Shown: one piece after another, positions 1-5,143 of the stretch
Layout of the letters: the number at the start of each line of letters is the position of its first letter
Numbering within the stretch: position 1 is the stretch's first letter
NCBI GenBank assembly: GCA_035938215.1
Contig: DASZHC010000265.1
Location: 1 to 8,593 of the forward strand
Source: DASZHC01 sp035938215
GTDB taxonomy: Bacteria > Verrucomicrobiota > Verrucomicrobiia > Chthoniobacterales > JAFAMB01
DNA length: 8,593 nucleotides
Direction of reading: 5' to 3'
Made by a program: the position numbers and the translations under genes
Notes under the pieces: generated by a model
The model's input: only the letters and a program-made list of their open reading frames with translations
The model's database searches: none
What the model was told of the DNA's origin: nothing

Positions 1-1
1 A

Positions 2-115
2 GACTATGTCGAAAAAGGCATTCAACAATACGAACTGAAATTCCGACTCCAACGCATCAAATGGCTCAAAAAAGAAGCTCACTCACTTAATCTGGAACTC
101 GTTGCCGCTCAGTAG
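2..115 (+). CDS. C-terminal tail of a possible IS transposase (5' end outside window)
   Basis: This is an open frame with no start in the window, running 37 codons to a TAG. It begins D-Y-V-E-K-G-I-Q-Q-Y-E and ends N-L-E-L-V-A-A-Q. The tail is basic and amphipathic (KFRLQRIKWLKKEAHSL). From memory, this pattern of an E-x-G-x-x-x-Y-E stretch, then a basic helix, then L-x-L-V resembles the extreme C-terminus of several bacterial IS transposases, but no catalytic residue is present to prove it. It is followed by a long gene-free, repeat-containing stretch, which fits the edge of a mobile element. It could equally be the end of an unrelated basic protein. The reading frame is well supported; the function is weak. 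Confidence 0.4.
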   Translation, partial: DYVEKGIQQYELKFRLQRIKWLKKEAHSLNLELVAAQ

Positions 116-121
116 CTTCCA

Positions 122-162
122 CCACCAGTTCCTGGAGAGCGCTCACAAATACCTGCGGCTCT
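122..162 (+). repeat. Diverged 41-bp direct repeat, copy A
   Basis: This stretch, starting CCACCAGTTCCTG and ending CTGCGGCTCT, matches copy B at 254-294 at 37 of 41 positions, with an offset of 132 bp. Differences fall at 135, 137, 142 and 150. It begins 7 bp after the stop codon of the partial left-edge gene. Origin is unknown: a small tandem duplication, or two remnants of the same intergenic element. Confidence 0.75.
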
Positions 163-253
163 GTGACTTGTGCAAGGAACTGGAGTTTGGTACTCAACGC
201 GCAGGCTAGTAAAGACACTCTTCGTACAACTCGTTCGCGTTCAGGGTGTTATG

Positions 254-294
254 CCACCAGTTCCTGAAAAGCGTTCACAAAGACCTGCGGCTCT
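254..294 (+). repeat. Diverged 41-bp direct repeat, copy B
   Basis: This is the second copy of the 122-162 repeat, with four substitutions and no gap. Sequence similarity stops abruptly on both sides, so the repeated unit is about 41 bp and the 91 bp between copies is unrelated. Confidence 0.75.
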
Positions 295-463
295 TGTCCT
301 CCTGCTCGCAGCCGCCGGTAGCTGCGTTAACACCATCTTACGGCGCCGACGGAGCGGACGCCCTCCAGCTCCAGGGGATCGGCCAGCATTGGTCCATTCA
401 ATGGGCGGCGGCTCAGCAGGAGCTTCGCCCTAGCGTCTCATATGACCTTGGGGCCGGTGATCG

Positions 464-512
464 GTAGGGCGAACCTCCCGGCGAGCCGCCTTTAGAGGTC
501 AATGGGCGGCGG
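464..512. repeat. GC-rich TAGGGCGA-type intergenic element
   Basis: The block starts GGTAGGGCGAACCTCCCGG, continues CGAGCCGCC, and after a short spacer reaches AATGGGCGGCGG. GCCGCC (485-490) and GGCGGC (505-510) can form a stem. From memory, intergenic runs of the TAGGGCGA...CCTCCCGGCGAGCCG type recur in several Verrucomicrobiota genomes. Only one copy of this form is visible here, so its repeat status is inferred. Confidence 0.35.
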
Positions 513-563
513 TCCTGGTGGGGACGGAAGATTGTTTTTGTGGGCTAGAGCCGTTACCTATTT

Positions 564-581
564 TACTCGACAAGTTGAGTT
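564..581. promoter_or_regulatory. Candidate Rrf2 operator (16-bp dyad) over a weak promoter
   Basis: ACTCGAC-AA-GTTGAGT (565-580) is an inverted repeat with 6 of 7 arm positions matching, centred 40 bp before the GTG start of the Rrf2-family gene. A weak -10-like TATTTT (559-564) abuts its left side, and a poor -35-like TTGTGG lies at 538-543, so a bound protein would cover the start of transcription. Rrf2 regulators commonly autoregulate by binding dyads of this size. The dyad is visible in the sequence; its use as an operator is inferred. Its 8-mer TACTCGAC recurs at 1232-1239 before the cysT relic. Confidence 0.4.
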
Positions 582-611
582 TAGAAGAGATGCGAATTAC
601 AATCCTCAGCC

Positions 612-1181
612 GTGAAGGTTTCCAAAAGGGGGGAATATGCCCTCAGAGCTCTGATTGATTTCGGATTAGCCGCAGCGCTGGGCCGACCCCTGCTTCAGGT
701 GAGCGAACTCGCTTCAAAAGAGGATCTTCCCGTCAAATTTCTCGAACAAATCCTTATGCAGCTCAAGGCCGCGGGCTACCTTGAGAGCCGCCGCGGCAAG
801 CGTGGCGGCTACCTTCTTTCGCGGCCCCCGGAGAACATTTGTATCGGACAAGTTATTCGTCTGATCGATGGTCCGCTCGCTCCGATAGCATGCGTCAGTC
901 AGACCGCTTACGAACGCTGCAGTTGTCCGGACGAAGAGCATTGCGGACTGCGGATGTTAATGCTCGATGTCAGGAACGCTATCGCCAATATTCTTGATCG
1001 CTACACGCTTGCTGACGTTGTCGAAGTTACACTGCGCAAACTTCGAAAGGACAGAATGCCCCTTCCTTTCTCACTGGCCTCCTTGGACCAGTTGCGAGCG
1101 AAGCCGGCATTGCGCTCAAAACCGGCCGAGCGAGCGAAAAAATCGGATGGCCAGGCTCCCATCGACAAAGTAGCGATCTAA
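612..1181 (+). CDS. Rrf2 family transcriptional regulator
   Basis: A 189-residue DNA-binding regulator. The N-terminus (KVSKRGEYALRALIDFGLA) and the winged-helix block at about 28-70 (S-E-L-A-S-K-E-D-L-P then KFLEQILMQLKAAGYLESRR, G-K-R-G-G-Y-L-L) are textbook Rrf2. Four cysteines cluster at C94, C103, C105 and C111. IscR binds its Fe-S cluster through C-X5-C-X5-C, so a cluster or thiol sensor is plausible here, but the spacing differs (X8, X1, X5). The last 40 residues form a Lys/Arg-rich tail beyond the usual fold. GTG at 612 is chosen because the family motif starts there and an in-frame stop lies at 582; no good Shine-Dalgarno precedes it. Lying next to a sulfate permease relic, it fits the Rrf2 members that control sulfur assimilation (CymR-like), rather than iscR, since no isc genes are visible. 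Confidence 0.9.
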   Translation: MKVSKRGEYALRALIDFGLAAALGRPLLQVSELASKEDLPVKFLEQILMQLKAAGYLESRRGKRGGYLLSRPPENICIGQVIRLIDGPLAPIACVSQTAYERCSCPDEEHCGLRMLMLDVRNAIANILDRYTLADVVEVTLRKLRKDRMPLPFSLASLDQLRAKPALRSKPAERAKKSDGQAPIDKVAI

Positions 1182-1231
1182 GAGGTCGCGGTTCGGCTTG
1201 CCTGGGCTAAGGCTCGCCAAAAAAACCACTC

Positions 1232-1239
1232 TACTCGAC
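1232..1239 (+). promoter_or_regulatory. Second copy of the TACTCGAC half-site, before the cysT relic
   Basis: TACTCGAC here is identical to the left half of the dyad at 564-571. The following nine bases match the upstream site at only four positions, so the right half-site is not preserved. It lies about 50 bp after the regulator's stop codon and just before the permease relic, where an operator for a regulated sulfate-uptake operon would be expected. An 8-mer can recur by chance, so this is suggestive only. Confidence 0.25.
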
Positions 1240-1252
1240 TGGATTTGTATGA

Positions 1253-1655
1253 TTTAAAACTCTGCTCTATCTGTCCTTGATCGTTCTGATCCCCATATCG
1301 GCTACTTTTGCCAAAGCATCGGGACTCGGGTGGGAAGCCTTTTTGCGTGCGGTTTCCTCGCCGCGTGTTCTCGCCTCGTACCAGGTTACCTTTGGGATAT
1401 CCCTTTTGGCGGCGGCAGTGAACGCCGTTTTTGGGAGCGCCCTGGCTTGGACACTGGTTCGATACCGCTTTCCCTGCCGGAGAATCTTGGATGCTATGGC
1501 TGATCATCACTAAACTGGAGCAGTATGATTATCGAGGCGCGACCGCTATTGCTGTCGTCACGCTCAGCATCTCGTTCTTGCTTCTGCTGGCGATCAATGG
1601 GCTTCAGCGATGGTCCAAAGCAGGGGGAATTCCTGCAAGAGCATGTGTTGGCCTG
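1253..1655 (+). pseudogene. cysT: Broken sulfate ABC transporter permease (CysT/CysU)
   Basis: Two pieces of one protein are readable. The first (about 1253-1500) gives TLLYLSLIVLIP, then SPRVLASYQVTFG and LVRYRFPCRRILDAM, matching the N-terminal third of CysT/CysU, where E. coli has TRYRFPGRTLLDALMDLP. The second, in another frame (about 1497-1655), gives LIITKLEQYDYRGATAIAVV and LLLLAINGLQRWS, matching the last 45 residues of the family. Roughly 120 residues between them are absent, including the inner-membrane core and the EAA loop that contacts CysA. The first frame stops at 1511-1513, a TGA blocks the frame at 1250, and no start codon or original stop is evident. The intact protein would carry sulfate or thiosulfate across the inner membrane with CysW and CysA. 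None of those partners is here. The family call is confident; the exact ends are approximate. Confidence 0.85.
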
Positions 1656-1668
1656 ACCAAGAAACGAT

Positions 1669-2427
1669 ATGTTGAATCACCGAACCAAATCCGATCGCGG
1701 AATCTACGACTCTTCGGCGGTCTCGCGGCTCAAGGCGCTTGTGTTTGACATCTTTGGAACGGTCGTGGACTGGCGTTCAAGCCTCATCACCGAACTGAGT
1801 GCATTTGGACAACGCCGGGGCATCCTGGCGGATTGGCCGCTCTTGGTCGATGAATGGCGAGCGGCCTACTATCCCTCAATGGATCGCGTTCGCAATAGCG
1901 AGCAAACCTGGACGACTCTGGACGCGCTGCACAGGCAAAGCTTGGAACGCTTGGTAGCAAGCCTCGGGATTGGCGGTCTAAAGCCCGAAGACCTTGACGA
2001 GTTGACTGATGCATGGCGGCGATTGCGCCCTTGGCCGGACGTGAAGGAAGGGATGCAGCGGTTGGCGACGCGTTATATTCTTGGGCCATTGTCCAATGCC
2101 AACTTTGCGCTCATGGTCCGGTTGCGGAAGTTCGCCGGGCTCCCTTGGGACTTCGTTTTCGGCGCTGACTTGTGGCAGCATTACAAGCCGGATCCGGAAC
2201 CATATCAGGGTGCCTGCCGTTTGCTCGACCTGCGCCCAAACGAAGTCATGCTGGTGGCAGCCCATAACTACGATCTGCGGGCGGCTCGCATCCAGGGTCT
2301 ATGCACCGCCTTTATTCCAAGAGTTACCGAGTATGGACCGCGCCAGACGAAGGACCTGGCAGCGGAAGAATCCTGGACCGTGGTTGCGTCAGATCTCCGA
2401 GATCTTGCGTCCTTGCTTTCGACTTAG
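1669..2427 (+). CDS. Haloacid dehalogenase type II-like hydrolase (HAD superfamily)
   Basis: A 252-residue cytoplasmic HAD hydrolase of the L-2-haloacid dehalogenase type. Motif I is FDIFGTVVDW with nucleophile D27 and T31. R64 (in W-R-A-A-Y) sits where the substrate-carboxylate arginine is expected. Motif II is LSNAN with S142, motif III KPDPEPY with K173 and Y179, and motif IV VAAHNYDLRAA with D202. Known members convert 2-haloacids to 2-hydroxyacids through an Asp ester. Motif IV reads A-x-H-x-x-D rather than the S-x-N-x-x-D of biochemically studied enzymes, so the true substrate is uncertain. ATG 1669 gives about 20 extra residues before LKALVF, partly overlapping the out-of-frame end of the cysT relic; a later non-ATG start is possible. 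No strong ribosome binding site is visible. Confidence 0.85.
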   Translation: MLNHRTKSDRGIYDSSAVSRLKALVFDIFGTVVDWRSSLITELSAFGQRRGILADWPLLVDEWRAAYYPSMDRVRNSEQTWTTLDALHRQSLERLVASLGIGGLKPEDLDELTDAWRRLRPWPDVKEGMQRLATRYILGPLSNANFALMVRLRKFAGLPWDFVFGADLWQHYKPDPEPYQGACRLLDLRPNEVMLVAAHNYDLRAARIQGLCTAFIPRVTEYGPRQTKDLAAEESWTVVASDLRDLASLLST

Positions 2428-2621
2428 CCCGCAAGAATCACGCATTAGCCGCAGCGACGAACTCATTGCTCTCCACGGACTGGTGCTGGAAGCGCTTGAA
2501 GGGCAAAGAGTTTGCTTATGGAGATCTGATCCTCCCAGCACGCCGTCTCGCGTTGGTCACTATAACGCGCATGCGAACAGTTCCTGCCGGGATGTGGTCC
2601 TGTCCGGAAAGCGCCGATCCG

Positions 2622-3893
2622 TTATTTCTTTCCTTGGGACTCTTTCGCCGCCTTCACTAGCGCCTTGGCAAAATTGTCGACGTTCCTATCCACGACGAAC
2701 GTGGCCACCGCGTCGTTTAACGCCTGTTCGAAGGCCGCGGGCGCAGCTTCGCCATGGACACAACTAGCCACCAGCTTATCCTCCGCGAAAGAATCCATTG
2801 ACCACTGTTGGTAGGCATCAAACTTTGAGCGATCGACATCGCTTCGAGCTGGGATTGATCCCTTGATGGAGTTGAAGGCTTCCTGGGCCTGCTTGCTGCC
2901 GATACTTTTCAGCCAGGCTAAAGCCGCCTCTTTGTGTGCAGCACCTTTCGCTAGCGCGAATGCGTCAGCGATTACAATAAACGAACCATCGGTATAGGGA
3001 CTGCACACCCAACCGAAATCTTCTTTCGCTTTCATCTTGGCCTTGACGAATTCCCCGTAAGCCCAATCCCCCATCGAACTAAATGCCACTTTGCCTTTTA
3101 TCAGCGCTTCGATCGCTTGATCCCAACTCAGAGCCGGATGATCCGGATTTACATAATCCTGCATTTTGGCGAACAGCTTCATGGCTTCCTGCACCATCGG
3201 ATCGTCCCACTGCATTGCGCCATTGAACAAATCTAACCAGCCCTCCGGTCCGATCACTCCAAGCAGCGTGTTCTCAAAGAGTTGCGCTGAGGCCCAAATC
3301 CCTGAATCGCCAACTCCCAGAGCAGGGATGCCGGCAGCCTTGAGCTTATCACATGCCGCGAAGAACTGGTCGAAGGTCATCTGATCACCAACCTTGATTC
3401 CGTTCTTTTCGAGCAGTTTGGCGTTGTACCAAAGCACATTGCCTCGATGGATCCCCGCCAGCACGGCATAGATCTTTCGATCTTTGGTGAGCATGCTCAC
3501 CACCAACTCCTTCGGAAAGACCCTATCCCATCCTTCACTCTTATAGAGCTCGGTGATCGCCTCGCAGTAACCGGGTTCTACGTACTGCCCAAACAATTCC
3601 CAACCGGCATGAGTTTGCCAGCTGTCCGGCGGCTTGCCGCCAGCCAGACGAGCTTGCAAAACCGGGCGAGCGGCGGAGCCTGCGCCCCCTGCCACGGCCG
3701 CATTAATAATTTCAACTCCGGGGTCTCGCTTCTCATAAACCTTGAACAACGCATCGAGTGCGGCAGCCTCTCCGCCCGAAGTCCACCACGAAAAGACTTC
3801 CAGCTTCCTTTTGTCAGCCCCTTGAGAGCAAGGCGGTCCCAGAACCGTGGTGAAAAGTATAGCGAGCACCATCAAATGGGGACTAATGCGCAT
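2622..3893 (-). CDS. Sugar-type ABC transporter solute-binding protein
   Basis: A periplasmic solute-binding protein of the extracellular family 1 (carbohydrate) class, about 423 residues from the preferred start. The N-terminus is a signal peptide (MRISPHLMVLAILFTTVLG) ending near C-S-Q-G-A before D-K-R-K; the cysteine lacks a proper lipobox. The mature protein opens with LEVFSWWTSGGEAAAL, then AARPVLQARLAGGKPPDSWQ, the pattern of glucose/mannose-binding proteins of the Thermus/Pseudomonas GtsA type. Later blocks include NVLWYNAKLLEKNGI, ALIKGKVAFSSMGDWAYGEF and G-S-I-P-A-R-S-D, all usual for the family. An in-frame ATG at 3926 would add 11 residues ahead of the signal peptide, so 3893 is favoured. 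No sugar permease or ATPase gene adjoins it. Its ligand is probably a mono- or oligosaccharide; the exact sugar cannot be told. Confidence 0.88.
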   Translation of the reverse strand: MRISPHLMVLAILFTTVLGPPCSQGADKRKLEVFSWWTSGGEAAALDALFKVYEKRDPGVEIINAAVAGGAGSAARPVLQARLAGGKPPDSWQTHAGWELFGQYVEPGYCEAITELYKSEGWDRVFPKELVVSMLTKDRKIYAVLAGIHRGNVLWYNAKLLEKNGIKVGDQMTFDQFFAACDKLKAAGIPALGVGDSGIWASAQLFENTLLGVIGPEGWLDLFNGAMQWDDPMVQEAMKLFAKMQDYVNPDHPALSWDQAIEALIKGKVAFSSMGDWAYGEFVKAKMKAKEDFGWVCSPYTDGSFIVIADAFALAKGAAHKEAALAWLKSIGSKQAQEAFNSIKGSIPARSDVDRSKFDAYQQWSMDSFAEDKLVASCVHGEAAPAAFEQALNDAVATFVVDRNVDNFAKALVKAAKESQGKK

Positions 3894-3960
3894 TTTGTTA
3901 GACCGGTCTTCTACAGTTAACGGCATTCTCTGTTAGGGGTACTGGGCAGATTCCTACAAT

Positions 3961-3966
3961 TTTATA
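3961..3966 (-). promoter_or_regulatory. Possible -10 element for the solute-binding protein gene
   Basis: On the minus strand this reads TATAAA (in GCGTATAAAATTG), about 70 bp before the preferred start at 3893. No good -35 box is found at 16-18 bp, so the promoter is tentative. Its position within the gap upstream of the gene suits an independent transcript. Confidence 0.3.
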
Positions 3967-4114
3967 CGCATGGAACCGTCTTTCCACATCTCGACGCGGC
4001 ATCTGTGAGTTTCCAAGGCAAGCGCAGGGCTGGCGCGCGTCGCTCCTAGCGCGGCGTAGCCGCACCCAAAACTGTTTCGGATGCTAACCCTACTCGCGCG
4101 TTATGTCAGAGCTT

Positions 4115-4206
4115 GGTAGGGTCCGATCCCGCACCAGTTTCTGCTGAATGACATCGAATCCAACCTTCCGGGTCCTCTAGAAACTGGTGCTGGATGCGAC
4201 CCTACC
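4115..4206. repeat. Inverted repeat with 28-bp arms (palindromic, MITE/REP-like element)
   Basis: The arms are 4115-4142 (begins GGTAGGGTC, ends GCACCAGTTTCT) and 4179-4206 (begins AGAAACTGGTGC, ends GACCCTACC). They are complementary at 25 of 28 positions, with mismatches limited to a swapped CG/GC pair and one C/A. The 36-nt spacer 4143-4178 shows no obvious structure. A folded transcript would form a long interrupted stem. There is no T-run after it in either direction, so it is not an ordinary terminator. A transposon-derived palindromic element is the best guess; whether other copies exist cannot be seen here. Confidence 0.7.
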
Positions 4207-4343
4207 TGCCCTGCGTGCTCGGGACAAGCGGCAGACCAGGAACTGAGAATCGTCGCAAACCACATCATAACCGAAAGTTAGCGGCACAAACCGGGAAAAA
4301 AAATTCACTTCGCTCCGCCCGATTTTATGTCCCATTTCATTCC

Positions 4344-4364
4344 GAGCCGCTTCCTGAGCGGCTC
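4344..4364. repeat. 7-bp hairpin downstream of the ABC ATPase gene
   Basis: GAGCCGC (4344-4350) pairs perfectly with GCGGCTC (4358-4364) around a 7-nt loop TTCCTGA. It lies three bases from the larger hairpin at 4368-4413, so the two could act together at the end of the minus-strand operon. No T-tract follows it on the minus strand. Confidence 0.5.
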
Positions 4365-4367
4365 TTG

Positions 4368-4413
4368 AGCCTGGGAATCTCACGAGCGCTCTGGCTCGTG
4401 AAATTCCCAGGCT
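4368..4413 (-). terminator. 20-bp hairpin covering the ATPase stop codon
   Basis: AGCCTGGGAATCTCACGAGC (4368-4387) is complementary to 4394-4413, with 19 of 20 positions paired and a 6-nt loop GCTCTG. Two bases of the ATPase stop codon (TAG, 4414-4412) lie in the stem. It marks the end of the pyrophosphatase-permease-ATPase operon and could halt transcription or protect the mRNA 3' end. The downstream minus strand reads CAAGAGCC with no U-run, so it is not a classical intrinsic terminator. The hairpin is certain; the function is inferred. Confidence 0.5.
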
Positions 4414-5143
4414 AATACTTCAAGATTTTCGCGAGGAACTGCCGCGTGACCTCGGACCGCGGTTCCTCCAATACCTGAGAAGGCGGCCCGAGTTCGGCGA
4501 TTCGGCCCCCGCTTAAGAGCGCTATTTGATCGGCAATGCGATGAGCAAACCCCATCTGATGGGTCACGATCATCAGATCGCGGCCCTCCTCTCGCAGTTC
4601 TTCGATCAATTGAAGTACTTCGGCCGTCATCTCAGGATCAAGAGCGGACGTAGGCTCGTCGAACAGGAGCAATTTCGGTTTGATTGAAACCGCGCGCGCA
4701 ATCGCCACCCGCTGACGCTGTCCTCCGGATAGTTGAGCGGGCGACTTGTGCGAATGTTCCGACAATTGGAAACGCTCCAGAATTTCGCCGGCCAGTTGGC
4801 GCGCTTCCGCAGGCTCGTAATGATGAACCTTCTCAAGCGGCAATGTAATGTTTTGCAGAGCGGTCAGATGAGGAAAAAGGTTGTAAGCCTGAAAGACGGT
4901 GCCTATCGATCGCCGATGGGCCATCAACTCTTTCTCACGAAAGGTGATCCCCTTATCATTAAGGGAGATTTGCCCTTCATCCGGCTTTTCCAAACCGGCG
5001 ATGATGCGCAACAGAGTGGATTTGCCTCCTCCGGAAGGCCCGATCAGCGCCAGAGTATGGACCCTTTCGAGCTCAAGATTCACCTGGCGCAGCACCGCTT
5101 GGTCCCCGAAGGATTTGGAGACGTTTGTGACTTTAAGTCTCAT
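4412..5143 (-). CDS. Polar amino-acid ABC transporter ATP-binding protein (GlnQ/HisP type)
   Basis: A 243-residue cytoplasmic ATPase that powers an importer. All ABC motifs are intact: Walker A GPSGGGKST (35-43), Q-loop Q85 in VFQAYNLFPHLT, signature LSGGQ (138-142), Walker B LLLFDEPTSALD (D162, catalytic E163), and switch histidine H195 in VTHQM. FDEPTSALDPEM with the VTHQMGFA H-loop is typical of the polar amino-acid uptake (PAAT) family, and the length is standard. It is the last gene of the operon: its ATG overlaps the end of the permease gene by 11 nt, which suggests translational coupling and a shared complex. The exact amino acid cannot be told. The stop codon lies inside a strong hairpin. 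Confidence 0.93.
   Translation of the reverse strand: MRLKVTNVSKSFGDQAVLRQVNLELERVHTLALIGPSGGGKSTLLRIIAGLEKPDEGQISLNDKGITFREKELMAHRRSIGTVFQAYNLFPHLTALQNITLPLEKVHHYEPAEARQLAGEILERFQLSEHSHKSPAQLSGGQRQRVAIARAVSIKPKLLLFDEPTSALDPEMTAEVLQLIEELREEGRDLMIVTHQMGFAHRIADQIALLSGGRIAELGPPSQVLEEPRSEVTRQFLAKILKY

Larger units (their letters stand above)
116..611. other. Gene-free stretch with short repeats upstream of the Rrf2 gene
   Basis: About 500 bp separates the partial gene at the left edge from the GTG start at 612. Small open frames here have no recognisable domain and no convincing ribosome binding site. What it does hold is a diverged direct repeat (122-162 and 254-294), the 12-mer AATGGGCGGCGG twice (400-411 and 501-512), a GC-rich block beginning GGTAGGGCGAACCTCCCGG near 464, and a dyad just before the regulator gene. 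It reads as intergenic debris and repeats plus a short promoter region at its right end. Confidence 0.6.
3927..4411. other. Intergenic region with inverted repeats and hairpins
   Basis: About 485 bp lies between the ABC ATPase gene and the solute-binding protein gene, both on the minus strand. It contains the presumed promoter of the latter near 3961, a small perfect hairpin GCGGC-GTA-GCCGC (4051-4063) in a GC-rich patch, a long inverted repeat (4115-4206), an A8 tract (4296-4303) and two hairpins at 4344-4413. No convincing gene is seen; the short frames on either strand lack family features. The length and structure argue that the two genes are not in one operon. Confidence 0.6.

Noticed and set aside
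122..294. CRISPR array or tandem repeat array
   Set aside because: Only two diverged copies exist with a 91-bp spacer, and no cas gene is present.
246..467. Small genes in the 170-467 interval
   Set aside because: Overlapping frames of 73-87 codons share the same GC-rich stretch, lack a ribosome binding site and match no family I know.
2301..2660. Possible gene between dehalogenase and binding protein
   Set aside because: It starts inside the dehalogenase in another frame. The only unique part (about 2428-2621) gives no recognisable family in any frame; only a short dyad CGCGTT/AACGCG at 2549-2569 stands out.
2081..2767. Long + strand frame (228 codons) over the dehalogenase end and beyond
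   Set aside because: It overlaps the dehalogenase in another frame, then runs antisense into the solute-binding protein gene; it has no domain and an odd Arg/Ser/Pro-rich composition.
3447..3920. 157-codon + strand frame
   Set aside because: It is antisense to the N-terminal half of the solute-binding protein, with no domain features.
4296..4303. A8 tract as the U-run of a minus-strand intrinsic terminator
   Set aside because: On the minus strand the T8 is preceded by GGGCGGAGCGAAGTGAA, which does not form a stem, so it is not a terminator.
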